From the NCBI GenBank assembly GCA_011524615.1, contig WTJZ01000112.1, forward strand, positions 1 to 32,629: DNA of 32,629 bases. The letters are read 5' to 3'. Below the pieces are notes generated by a model. That model saw only the letters and a list, made by a program, of their open reading frames with translations, made no database searches and had not been told where the DNA came from. Source of the stretch: Akkermansiaceae bacterium. GTDB lineage: Bacteria > Verrucomicrobiota > Verrucomicrobiia > Verrucomicrobiales > Akkermansiaceae. Shown piece after piece: positions 19,400-26,936 of the stretch (the first letter of the stretch is position 1; every line of letters starts with the position of its first letter). A program made the translations under genes and the position numbers.

Positions 19400-20182
19400 A
19401 TGTCAGATAACAATCAAAAACCAGATTTAAACGAGGATCTCAACGTACTAGATGCTCATGGAAATCTAGTCGAAGCGAGTGCAGCTAGCTCTCGTGAGAA
19501 TCAACTGCAGGAAAACGGCATGGAGCCGGTTTCTCTCTGGATCATCCTTGCATGCTTCGCAGGTGTTCTCGTCGCAGGTACTGTCCTCGGTAAGAGCGGA
19601 GTCCTCTCAGCTAACTCATACAATGAGTTCGTTGTCTCCGGATACACGCAAGCTGAACGCCCAGGCGGCGCAGAAGAGGTCATCGTCCCTGCGGCGATCA
19701 TCGACGTCTTCGCTAAGAAGGGTGCTAAGATCTACCAAGCAAAATGTCAGGGTTGTCACCAGCCTACAGGTCTCGGTGATGGCGCGAACTTCCCTCCTCT
19801 CGGTGGATCTGAGTGGGTACAGGGTGATACGTCAGCTCTTGCTCAGATCATCCTCAATGGTGTGATCGGACCAATCAAGGTCGCAGGCCGTACTTGGAAT
19901 GGTGCTATGCCAGGACAAGCTGCAGGTATGACAGACGAAGATCTCGCAGGTCTCATGACCTATATCCGTAATAGCTTCGGCAACGAGACAGGAGACGTGA
20001 TCTCGATCGAGATGGCATCAAATGCTCTTGCAGACTATAAGACGCGTATGGGACCAGCTCCAGTCGCTCCTCCAATTAAAGTTGCGGAGCTCGAAAGTAA
20101 GTATATGGTTAGCCTCAAGGGTGCAAAACTGGACCCAGCAACCAAAGTAAATCCAGAAACTCTTGAAGTAGTAGCAGAGTAA
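19400..20182 (+). CDS. Membrane-anchored monoheme cytochrome c
   Basis: A 260-residue class I cytochrome c. About 42 hydrophilic residues on the cytoplasmic side precede a transmembrane helix at 43-63, followed by a periplasmic heme domain. That domain has CQGCH at 116-120, the following GLGDGANFPPLGGSEW typical of oxidase-associated cytochromes c, and the distal ligand Met170 in NGAMPGQ. The anchored topology recalls CcoP, but there is one heme only. Lying just before coxA, it probably donates electrons to the CuA centre of CoxB, which here lacks a fused cytochrome domain. That role is inferred from position. Confidence 0.9.
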   Translation: MSDNNQKPDLNEDLNVLDAHGNLVEASAASSRENQLQENGMEPVSLWIILACFAGVLVAGTVLGKSGVLSANSYNEFVVSGYTQAERPGGAEEVIVPAAIIDVFAKKGAKIYQAKCQGCHQPTGLGDGANFPPLGGSEWVQGDTSALAQIILNGVIGPIKVAGRTWNGAMPGQAAGMTDEDLAGLMTYIRNSFGNETGDVISIEMASNALADYKTRMGPAPVAPPIKVAELESKYMVSLKGAKLDPATKVNPETLEVVAE

Positions 20183-20213
20183 ACAACCCAGCTAAACTAA
20201 TAATCTAACAACT

Positions 20214-22070
20214 ATGAGTGCTAGCACATCACACGATCATCACGATCATCACGAACCTAACTTCCTCCAGAAGTATGTTTTCTCTACTGACCATAAGACA
20301 ATTGGTATTCAGTACGGAGTGACGGCTCTTCTCTTCATCGCGCTTGGCTTCTATCTTATGATGGTCATGCGTTGGTCAATCGCTTACCCACATGAGCCAC
20401 TCCCAGAGTGGATGTCATGGGTCTTCACTGAAGAATGGCGTGGCCGTTGGCTCCAAGACGGTAAAGTCACGGGCGAAACTTATAACATGTTCGGTGCTAT
20501 GCACGGAACTATCATGGTCTTCCTCGGCGTTGTACCTCTCGGCTTCGGTGCCTTTGGTAACTACGTTATGCCGCTTCAGATCGGTGCACCAGATATGGCG
20601 TTCCCTAAACTCAACATGATGTCATTCTGGCTCTACTTCGTAGGTGGTGCGATGATGGTTGCATCATTCTTCCTTGAGTCAGGTGCTGCTAAATCAGGTT
20701 GGACGAACTACCCACCACTTGCACAGATTGCAGACTCTCAGTTTGTGAATCAGCTCTTCACAGGGCAGACGCAGTGGCTCCTCGGTATGGTATTCCTCAT
20801 CTCCTCATCACTTCTCGGTTCTGTGAACGTGATTGTGACAATGGTGAACCTCCGTGCTCCTGGTCTTACTTGGTTCCGTATGCCGTTCTTCTGTTGGGCG
20901 ATGCTTGTAATCGCATTCCTTCTCCTCCTAGCCTTCCCTCCTCTTGAGGTTGCGGCGATCATGCAGGTGATGGACCGACTTACTGGATCTAGTTTCTTCA
21001 TGCCATCAGGCCTCTATACTGCCTCTGCAGGTGCGCTCGATGTCTCAGGTGGTGGATCTCCACTACTCTATCAGCACCTCTTCTGGTTCCTCGGACACCC
21101 TGAGGTATACGTACTCCTCCTCCCTGCGATCGCATGTGTGGCTGAGATTATCCCAACAAACACGCGTAAGCCTCTCTGGGGATACAAGTCAATGGTATGG
21201 GGTGTAATGGTTCTCGGTTTCCTCTCATTCATCGTATGGGCTCACCACATGTACCTCACTGGTATGGGACCAATGGTGTCTAGCTTCTTCCAGGTGACTA
21301 CAGTATTGATTTCCGTACCATCGGTAATCCTTCTGACCTCACTCCTTATCTCACTTTGGGGTGGATCGATCCGATTTAACCAACCAATGATGTGGGCTGT
21401 AGCCTTCATCCCGATGTTTGGTATCGGTGGTCTTACCGGTCTTCCTCTCGCATTCAACCTTGCGGATCTTCACCTTCACGACACGTACTACGTGATTGGT
21501 CACTTCCACTACGTTGTTGCTCCAGGTATTCTCTTCGGTCTCTTTGCTGGTATCTATCACTGGTACCCTAAGGCGACAGGACGTCACATGAACAACTTCC
21601 TCGGCCACCTTCACTTCTGGCCATCACTCATCTTCATTAACCTCGTCTTCTTCCCGATGCTTATTCAGGGGATGGCTGGTTTCCACCGTCGTTGGTACAA
21701 TGGTGGTGATGCATACCTCGAGAAGGCTGCTGATGGCGTGAACGTGTTCGGTCTCACCGTTCTTGAGAAGATCGACCTCAACATCCTCATGTCGACGAGC
21801 GCATGGTTCCTCGCTGCTGCTCAGATTCCATTCATCGTGAACTTCTTCACGTCATGGAAGACAGGTAAGAAGGTCGAGAATGATAACCCATATGATGCGA
21901 CGACTCTTGAGTGGGCGACTCCTACGCCTCCAGGACATGGTAACTTCGAGACTCTTCCTGAAGTATACCGTGGACCATACGAGTACAGCCGTCCAGATCA
22001 TGACGAAGATTACTACCCACAATGGCATGAGCCAGCGGTAGCTAAGAAAGAAGAAACTGCGGACCTATAA
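20214..22070 (+). CDS. coxA: Cytochrome c oxidase subunit I (aa3-like, altered K channel)
   Basis: The catalytic subunit of an A-type heme-copper oxidase, 618 residues. All metal ligands are present: His97 (low-spin heme), His295, His344 and His345 (CuB), His430 (heme a3) and His432. Tyr299 is in place for the His-Tyr cross-link in GHPEVY. D-channel residues are intact: Asn116, Asp126, Asn134 and Glu297. The K channel is not. In the usual PTG(I/V)K motif the sequence reads PSVIL, so the lysine is Leu373 and the threonine Ser370. The upstream serine equivalent is Ala310. The N-terminus has a histidine-rich patch (HDHHDHHEP). It should reduce oxygen, but its proton path needs explaining. Confidence 0.96.
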   Translation: MSASTSHDHHDHHEPNFLQKYVFSTDHKTIGIQYGVTALLFIALGFYLMMVMRWSIAYPHEPLPEWMSWVFTEEWRGRWLQDGKVTGETYNMFGAMHGTIMVFLGVVPLGFGAFGNYVMPLQIGAPDMAFPKLNMMSFWLYFVGGAMMVASFFLESGAAKSGWTNYPPLAQIADSQFVNQLFTGQTQWLLGMVFLISSSLLGSVNVIVTMVNLRAPGLTWFRMPFFCWAMLVIAFLLLLAFPPLEVAAIMQVMDRLTGSSFFMPSGLYTASAGALDVSGGGSPLLYQHLFWFLGHPEVYVLLLPAIACVAEIIPTNTRKPLWGYKSMVWGVMVLGFLSFIVWAHHMYLTGMGPMVSSFFQVTTVLISVPSVILLTSLLISLWGGSIRFNQPMMWAVAFIPMFGIGGLTGLPLAFNLADLHLHDTYYVIGHFHYVVAPGILFGLFAGIYHWYPKATGRHMNNFLGHLHFWPSLIFINLVFFPMLIQGMAGFHRRWYNGGDAYLEKAADGVNVFGLTVLEKIDLNILMSTSAWFLAAAQIPFIVNFFTSWKTGKKVENDNPYDATTLEWATPTPPGHGNFETLPEVYRGPYEYSRPDHDEDYYPQWHEPAVAKKEETADL

Positions 22071-22099
22071 ACAGGAACAACGCTCAAAAATTTGATATT

Positions 22100-23806
22100 A
22101 TGAACGAAAAAATTCTGGACGAAATTCCCTACATCGTCAATCCCCGTAAGGATACAGGTCTTTTTAACTCAAAGATCGGTATCTGGCTCTTCCTCGCCTC
22201 AGAAGTGATGCTCTTTGGAGGTCTCTTCTCTGGTTACATCTTCCTCCGCGTTTACGCTGACTATCCATGGCCAGAGCGTGTTCTTCCGATCCTTCCAGGT
22301 CTCGTGAACACCTTCATCCTCATTGCTTCATCGGTAACGGTGGTATTCGCATGGGCGATGCTCAAGCTTGGTAAGTGGAACATGTTCCGCCTCTTCATGG
22401 GGATCACCATTGCTTGTGCAGCGATCTTCATGGGCTTCAAGGTGGTTGAGTATAAGGCTAAGTTTGAGCACCAAGGTGTTCGTCTTGCTGACTACACGAT
22501 CCTAGAGGGTCACTTACATGCTGCGGACGTTGATTCTCACGGCCACATTGTACATGATTCTCACGGACACGATGCTCACGGCGAAGGTCATGACGCTCAC
22601 AAAGGTCACGACGACCATGGTAATAAGGAAGCTACGACAGTTCACACATCTGTGAACAACATCATCTTTGATGCGAAGAAGCTTACCTTCGACCTTACTA
22701 AGGTTGATGAAAAGTACCTCGAGACAATCCTTGAGCAAGCGGCAACGCATGATGCAAAAGTAACGTTCTCGAAGGATGTCTTCTCTCAATCTGAGCCAGG
22801 TGTGAAGCCTGTTAAGATCATCTCAGCTGGTGATGAACTCTCATACGAGAAGCTCATCGCTGCTAAGGAAGCATTCGTAGCGGCTCGTACGCACAACGCT
22901 GCAGAGCGTACAGCTGAACTTCGCCGCCTCTGGAAAGAGTCAAAAGCGGAGAACGAAGGTGTTGCTGGTTGGAAGCAAGCACAGGATATCGCTATCGATA
23001 CAGACAAGCTTGCACTCGTTCCTGCTAAGTCATCGATCTCAGCAACAGTTGAGCCACATATCTCATTTGTTTTTGCTCCGCAAAAGGTTAAGTCTTACAA
23101 TGCATCAAGCCTGACTCGTAAGGACGGAACAATGGTTGTCGGTAGCCTCCAGAAGTCTCCAATGGAGCTCGGAATCGACGCGGTTGATTTCACCTTCCTC
23201 GTTCAGCAAGCTGAAGAGATGGGAATCGACCCTGACGATGCGGTTGAGAAGGCATGGATCCTTTCGCACAGCCCTGCAGTGAAAGCGGCATGGGAGGAGC
23301 ACAAGAAGCATGTAGCTGCTATTGACGAAGCTTACTTCCAGGAAGCTCTCAAGAAGACTGATGGTGACGAAGAGAAGGCAAGAGAGATTGCTAATCACGT
23401 ACCAGAAGTTGAGAAGTACCGCATGACTTGGAAAGACCTTGTTCGTTATGGATCACATGGAGAGATCAATCTCCAGTGGTATGACGGATTCAAGGGTGCT
23501 AACCACAAGAATGAAGAGTGGGCAGCACACTTCCCAGACATCTCTATCCCTCGTGAGCAAATCGCGTTCGAGTCTAAGTTCACACCTAGATGGAACAACT
23601 ACTACGCGATCTACTTCACGATCACAGGACTCCACGGTCTTCACATCATTGGTGGTGCGATTGTACTAGGATACTACATGTTCTGCCCGAATATGTTCCG
23701 CAAGAACCCAACATGGCTCGCAAACCGTGTCGAGGTTGCTGGTCTCTTCTGGCACTTCGTTGACCTTGTTTGGATCTTCCTCTTCCCAATCCTTTACTTA
23801 ATGTAA
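22100..23806 (+). CDS. coxC: Cytochrome c oxidase subunit III with large insertion
   Basis: Residues 1-125 hold three transmembrane helices of a CoxC protein (from GIWLFLASEVMLFGGLFSGY on). Residues 497-568 hold the canonical end (FTITGLHGLHIIGG, then LFWHFVDLVWIFLFPILYL). Between them lie about 370 hydrophilic residues that ordinary subunit III proteins lack; those are usually near 200 residues in total. The insertion starts with a histidine-rich segment, 12 histidines between residues 138 and 173 with repeated HGHD/HDAH units, and continues with a lysine- and glutamate-rich, probably folded section. The frame is open throughout and the codon use matches the neighbours, so this is not a frameshift artefact. 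The function of the insertion is unknown; metal binding by the histidines is possible. Confidence 0.92.
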   Translation: MNEKILDEIPYIVNPRKDTGLFNSKIGIWLFLASEVMLFGGLFSGYIFLRVYADYPWPERVLPILPGLVNTFILIASSVTVVFAWAMLKLGKWNMFRLFMGITIACAAIFMGFKVVEYKAKFEHQGVRLADYTILEGHLHAADVDSHGHIVHDSHGHDAHGEGHDAHKGHDDHGNKEATTVHTSVNNIIFDAKKLTFDLTKVDEKYLETILEQAATHDAKVTFSKDVFSQSEPGVKPVKIISAGDELSYEKLIAAKEAFVAARTHNAAERTAELRRLWKESKAENEGVAGWKQAQDIAIDTDKLALVPAKSSISATVEPHISFVFAPQKVKSYNASSLTRKDGTMVVGSLQKSPMELGIDAVDFTFLVQQAEEMGIDPDDAVEKAWILSHSPAVKAAWEEHKKHVAAIDEAYFQEALKKTDGDEEKAREIANHVPEVEKYRMTWKDLVRYGSHGEINLQWYDGFKGANHKNEEWAAHFPDISIPREQIAFESKFTPRWNNYYAIYFTITGLHGLHIIGGAIVLGYYMFCPNMFRKNPTWLANRVEVAGLFWHFVDLVWIFLFPILYLM

Positions 23807-23841
23807 TTAACCCTGTTCAATCCTAACCAAAATTTAAAATT

Positions 23842-24189
23842 ATGGCAGCAGACTCACCAGAAGCTCTTAAAAAGCAACTTAAGCTCTATGCGGCAATCGG
23901 CGGATGTTTATTCATCGGAACGATTCTCACTGTAGCAGTAGCGGTTGTACCAGCTCTCGACTTCGGCGATCGTGGATTCTCACAAGGCGACCTTGTGATT
24001 GGTCTCCTCATCGCGTCCGTCAAGGCATCGCTCGTGATGTACATCTTCATGCACCTTAATCACGAGAAGAAGCTCATCTACCTTATCTATGGTATGTCAG
24101 GTTTCTTCGCGATTTGTCTCTACTTCCTCACCAAGCTCTCATTCATCGATCCTATCAAGTACGTAGGGTTCTTTACAGGCGGCGAATAA
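23842..24189 (+). CDS. coxD: Cytochrome c oxidase subunit IV (CoxD/CyoD-like)
   Basis: A 115-residue protein with three transmembrane helices, of the prokaryotic cytochrome c oxidase subunit IV family. The helix containing LLIASVKASLVMYIFMHLNHEKK is characteristic: the lysine in the middle helix and the MHLNHEK turn are family marks. It has no cofactor and helps assemble or stabilise the oxidase. It follows coxC by 35 bp. Confidence 0.9.
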   Translation: MAADSPEALKKQLKLYAAIGGCLFIGTILTVAVAVVPALDFGDRGFSQGDLVIGLLIASVKASLVMYIFMHLNHEKKLIYLIYGMSGFFAICLYFLTKLSFIDPIKYVGFFTGGE

Positions 24190-24208
24190 AGCTTATATTG
24201 TTGATATT

Positions 24209-24412
24209 ATGTCACTCCGTACCTTCCACATCATTTTCGTTATCATTACGACTCTGCTCTGCATCTTCGTAGCGGTTTGGGCCTTTGTCCTTGCACCACC
24301 TACTTTAGCAGATTCAGCGAGTAAGCTAGGGATAGCAGGAATCGTGGGGGCTCTCATTATGCCGGCGTACGGGGTGTACTTTTACAATAAGATTAAGAAG
24401 ATCTCACTCTAA
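24209..24412 (+). CDS. Small two-helix membrane protein
   Basis: A 67-residue protein with two predicted transmembrane helices (about 7-28 and 40-58) joined by a short loop (APPTLADSASKLG), ending in basic residues (KIKKISL). I do not recognise the family. It is flanked by coxD and another tiny membrane protein in the same run, with gaps of 19 and 6 bp. An accessory oxidase subunit is therefore likely, inferred from position alone. Confidence 0.8.
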   Translation: MSLRTFHIIFVIITTLLCIFVAVWAFVLAPPTLADSASKLGIAGIVGALIMPAYGVYFYNKIKKISL

Positions 24413-24418
24413 TTGACC

Positions 24419-24619
24419 ATGATGACGATACTAGGATGCCAGGCATGTATTGAGGCCTTTAAGTCTGCAGGCGGTAACGCTGCAGGATGGGCTATCTTTA
24501 CCATGTTAGTCGTAGTAGCCTTCATGATGGTCACTGTTGGAGTAACGATGGCTCGCCTAGGCAAGCGCCAAAAGGAAGCTATGCCAAGCAAGTACAAGGA
24601 TCCTCTTAACGACAAATAA
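24419..24619 (+). CDS. Tiny single-helix membrane protein with CxxC
   Basis: About 66 residues from the ATG at 24419, 6 bp after the previous stop; an in-frame TTG at 24413 is less likely. The N-terminus has LGCQACIEAF, with a CxxC pair, followed by one transmembrane helix (GWAIFTMLVVVAFMMVTVGVTM) and a short basic tail. No known family is recognised. The cysteine pair could bind metal or form a disulfide, perhaps linked to oxidase copper handling since coxB follows, but this is speculation. Confidence 0.75.
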   Translation: MMTILGCQACIEAFKSAGGNAAGWAIFTMLVVVAFMMVTVGVTMARLGKRQKEAMPSKYKDPLNDK

Positions 24620-24641
24620 CTCTCTTTCTCAAACTTTTCAT

Positions 24642-25433
24642 ATGACGACTCCCACAAAACTCTTCGGAATTCCAGAAAGCTTCTCCGAGCATGGAGGTCA
24701 GGTTGACCTCATGATTGACGTAGTACACTACTTCATGTTTGCTCTCTTCATTGGTTGGACAATCTTCTTCTTCATCTGTCTCTTCAAATTCCGCAAGAGC
24801 AACAACAAGAAGGCTTCTTACCATGGTGTTACGAACCACGTATCCACGCACCTTGAGATCGGTGTTGTGATCATCGAGGCTGTACTCCTTCTCGGTCTTG
24901 CTCTTCCTCTCTGGAAGGAAAGAACGGACAAATTCGACGAAGTACAGGCTCAAGACCCAGTACGTGCTCGTGTAATCGGTTATCAGTTCGCATGGAACTA
25001 CCACTACCCAGGTGCAGATGGTAAGTTCGGTCGTATTGACCGCCGTCTCGTAGCGAACGTAGGTGATCCATGTATTGACCCTAACGACCCTAACGGATGG
25101 GATGACTACACTAGTTCAGTACTGAAGCTTCCTGTAGACCGTCCAGCGATCCTTTCGATCACATCAACAGACGTTATCCATAACTACTCCATCGTTCCTA
25201 TGCGTATACAGCAGGATGCGATGCCAGGTAAGGACATCCCAATGTGGTTCAAGCCGATCAAGAAAATGGAGACGTTCGTCGTATGTGGACAGCTCTGTGG
25301 TGAAGGTCACGCGAACATGTCAGGTGTGATGGAAGTCATCTCACAGTCGAAGTTCGACAAGTGGGCTGAAGGCCAATCCAAGGAGTCTCTAGAGAAAAGC
25401 AAAGCAGCTCAAAAGACTGTTGCGTCTCTCTAA
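24642..25433 (+). CDS. coxB: Cytochrome c oxidase subunit II (CuA)
   Basis: Subunit II of the aa3-type oxidase, 263 residues, with two transmembrane helices (about 25-48 and 72-90) and a periplasmic cupredoxin domain. The CuA ligands are complete: His180 in VIHNYSIVP, then CGQLCGEGHANM giving Cys215, Cys219, His223 and Met226. The position often occupied by glutamate between the cysteines is Gln217. There is no C-terminal cytochrome c domain, so electrons must come from a separate cytochrome, probably the monoheme protein upstream of coxA. No lipobox is seen. Its place as the last gene, after coxA, coxC and coxD, is unusual, since coxB commonly comes first. Confidence 0.95.
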   Translation: MTTPTKLFGIPESFSEHGGQVDLMIDVVHYFMFALFIGWTIFFFICLFKFRKSNNKKASYHGVTNHVSTHLEIGVVIIEAVLLLGLALPLWKERTDKFDEVQAQDPVRARVIGYQFAWNYHYPGADGKFGRIDRRLVANVGDPCIDPNDPNGWDDYTSSVLKLPVDRPAILSITSTDVIHNYSIVPMRIQQDAMPGKDIPMWFKPIKKMETFVVCGQLCGEGHANMSGVMEVISQSKFDKWAEGQSKESLEKSKAAQKTVASL

Positions 25434-25463
25434 GCTAACTCTCTGTCACTAAGACAACGAATT

Positions 25464-25490
25464 AAATCCCAGCTACGGCTGGGATTTTTT
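25464..25490 (+). terminator. Intrinsic terminator of the act/cox operon
   Basis: A 10-bp stem (AAATCCCAGC / GCTGGGATTT) around a TACG tetraloop runs into a T tract, 30 bp after the coxB stop. It is a strong rho-independent terminator and marks the 3' end of the 16-gene run. Confidence 0.93.
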
Positions 25491-25549
25491 GTATTCAGAG
25501 GACTGCATTACATCCGCCTGCTCGTATCTAATTTTTGGCTTAAATGGTA

Positions 25550-25576
25550 TTAGCGGTCACCTGACATAACCGCTAA
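25550..25576. repeat. Hairpin between convergent genes
   Basis: TTAGCGGT and ACCGCTAA form a perfect 8-bp stem with an 11-bp loop. It lies downstream of the peroxiredoxin gene (-) and beyond the operon terminator. No T tract follows on either strand, so a terminator role is uncertain. A second small inverted repeat, AGGCGTT-G-AACGCCT, sits at 25584-25598 over the peroxiredoxin stop codon. Confidence 0.4.
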
Positions 25577-25596
25577 GGTTCCAAGGCGTTGAACGC

Positions 25597-26103
25597 CTAC
25601 TTCTGAATAGCCGCCATAATATCAGCAGCTTGTTGGCTCGTGGATGCCTTGAGGTCTCTCCAGGTGAGAGTCCCTGATTTAAAGAGGTAAGCCTGACGCT
25701 TGGCGAGTCCTACAACTGGGAACTGAGGAACTCCAAAGGCATGGATTACTTTGTTCTCTTCATCGGCGAGGAGAGTGAAGGGGAGCTTATACTTCTCTTG
25801 GAAGGCCTTCTGCTCCTCGACACTGTTGTGAGAGACTCCAATAACGGTTACTCCTTTGTCCGTGAGTTCGGCAAAGCTGTCACGAAGGGAGCACGCCTGT
25901 TTAGTACAGCCAGGGGTGTCAGCCTTCGGATAGAAGTAGACCAGTAACCACGGCTCATTCTGGTAATCTGCGAGTGAGATGATGGATCCTGTTTGGTCCG
26001 CTACAGATACAGATGGTAATGAGGCACCTAGGCTCAGTGGTTCTGCGATGGCTGATGCGCATAAGGAACCTGACGCTATGAGGGAGAATAACTTACAAAG
26101 CAT
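25597..26103 (-). CDS. Exported PrxQ/Bcp-type peroxiredoxin
   Basis: A thiol peroxidase of the AhpC/TSA superfamily, PrxQ (Bcp) branch, reducing hydrogen and organic peroxides. The peroxidatic site FYPKADTPGCTKQACS has the PrxQ spacing of peroxidatic and resolving cysteines (C-x4-C). An N-terminal signal peptide (MLCKLFSLIASGSLCASAIA) suggests export, whereas most Bcp proteins are cytoplasmic. I chose the ATG at 26103; an in-frame GTG at 26118 adds five residues. It is convergent with the respiratory operon and divergent from recO. It could protect the periplasm from peroxide formed by respiration, though that link is only by proximity. Confidence 0.9.
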   Translation of the reverse strand: MLCKLFSLIASGSLCASAIAEPLSLGASLPSVSVADQTGSIISLADYQNEPWLLVYFYPKADTPGCTKQACSLRDSFAELTDKGVTVIGVSHNSVEEQKAFQEKYKLPFTLLADEENKVIHAFGVPQFPVVGLAKRQAYLFKSGTLTWRDLKASTSQQAADIMAAIQK

Positions 26104-26123
26104 AGCAAAATGTGGCACGGATC

Positions 26124-26726
26124 ATGTCAGATGCAAATGGTTTTGCGCTCATGACTGATCAAGGCTATAGCAAAGGGGTGAATGAGGCCGAAACGACGGA
26201 AGCGATTCTTCTGAGGACATATGAATTCAGTGAGACGAGTCTCATTGTCCATTGGTTCAGCAGAGACTATGGCCTGATCAAGACTGTGATTAAGGGGGCT
26301 ACAGGTCCTAGAAGCCGCTACAAGGGCATGCTTGAGGCCTTCACGGTCGCAGATGTCTCCTTCCAACCGCCTCGTGGAGATTCTGACTTATCTAAACTCA
26401 TTGATCTTGAGCTCGTTAGGCAATACTCCGGTTTAGGAAGCTCGTATCATCGCCTCTTAGTGGCCTCATATCTCGGCGCTCTAGTAGGGCACTGGTTAGA
26501 GGGTGCGCAGGAGGAGAGGGGAATCTACGACCTACTGGGGCGTGCACTGGGATATGTGAATGAGAAGACGATCGAGTGGAAGGCTGTGACCTACTTCGAA
26601 AAACAACTCGCGAGTGAGTTGGGCTACGGTACGAATCAGGCTGTCTTACAGCAATCAGCGAGCGCCAAACTAACTCAGTTGAGAATCAAAGTTAGAGAGT
26701 CTATTGCTCAAAAGTCTGGGAGATGA
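26124..26726 (+). CDS. recO: DNA repair protein RecO
   Basis: A recombination mediator that helps load RecA with RecF/RecR. The N-terminal OB fold is clear: EAILLRTYEFSETSLIVHWF, DYGLIKTVIKGA and RSRYKGMLEAFT follow the RecO consensus. The helical C-terminal domain is present but short, about 200 residues against the usual 240, and I see no zinc-binding cysteines. The start is uncertain: GTG 26112, ATG 26124 and ATG 26151 are all in frame before the conserved domain, and none has a Shine-Dalgarno sequence. The stop TGA overlaps an ATG that opens a 54-codon frame. Confidence 0.88.
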   Translation: MSDANGFALMTDQGYSKGVNEAETTEAILLRTYEFSETSLIVHWFSRDYGLIKTVIKGATGPRSRYKGMLEAFTVADVSFQPPRGDSDLSKLIDLELVRQYSGLGSSYHRLLVASYLGALVGHWLEGAQEERGIYDLLGRALGYVNEKTIEWKAVTYFEKQLASELGYGTNQAVLQQSASAKLTQLRIKVRESIAQKSGR

Positions 26727-26887
26727 ACTCTACTAGAAAGGGCGGAGAGTTGAAAGGGATAAAGGGGGGCGCATTCCTGAGGTTACGCTTTGAGGATAGC
26801 TATCTTGAAACTGTAGGAAGAGCCTTTAATCTTACAAAGTCTATTCAGCAGCTCTGTAAGAGCGTCAGATACCAGCCCAGCCTGTAG
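26723..26887 (+). CDS. Possible 54-residue ORF overlapping recO stop
   Basis: An ATG overlaps the recO stop (ATGA) and opens a frame of 54 codons. The product begins with a basic, glycine-rich stretch and ends LETVGRAFNLTKSIQQLCKS and a few more residues. It has mixed, protein-like composition but no recognised family. Its stop lies in the inverted repeat at 26876-26936. It could be chance. Confidence 0.3.
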   Translation: MNSTRKGGELKGIKGGAFLRLRFEDSYLETVGRAFNLTKSIQQLCKSVRYQPSL

Positions 26888-26936
26888 TGCCCGCAGGTGT
26901 TGCACAATGTGTAACCCTTGGGCACGGAGGGCTGGG
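26876..26936. repeat. Two-stem imperfect hairpin, possible structured RNA
   Basis: Outer arms CCCAGCC (26876-26882) and GGCTGGG (26930-26936) and inner arms GTGCCC (26887-26892) and GGGCAC (26920-26925) are perfect. They are separated by symmetric 4-nt internal loops. A smaller CAC-AAT-GTG hairpin can form at the tip. It has no T tract, so it is not a simple terminator. Confidence 0.5.

Noticed and set aside
22100-23806. Two separate genes or a frameshift inside coxC
   Set aside because: One continuous frame spans it with no internal stop and neighbour-like codon use.
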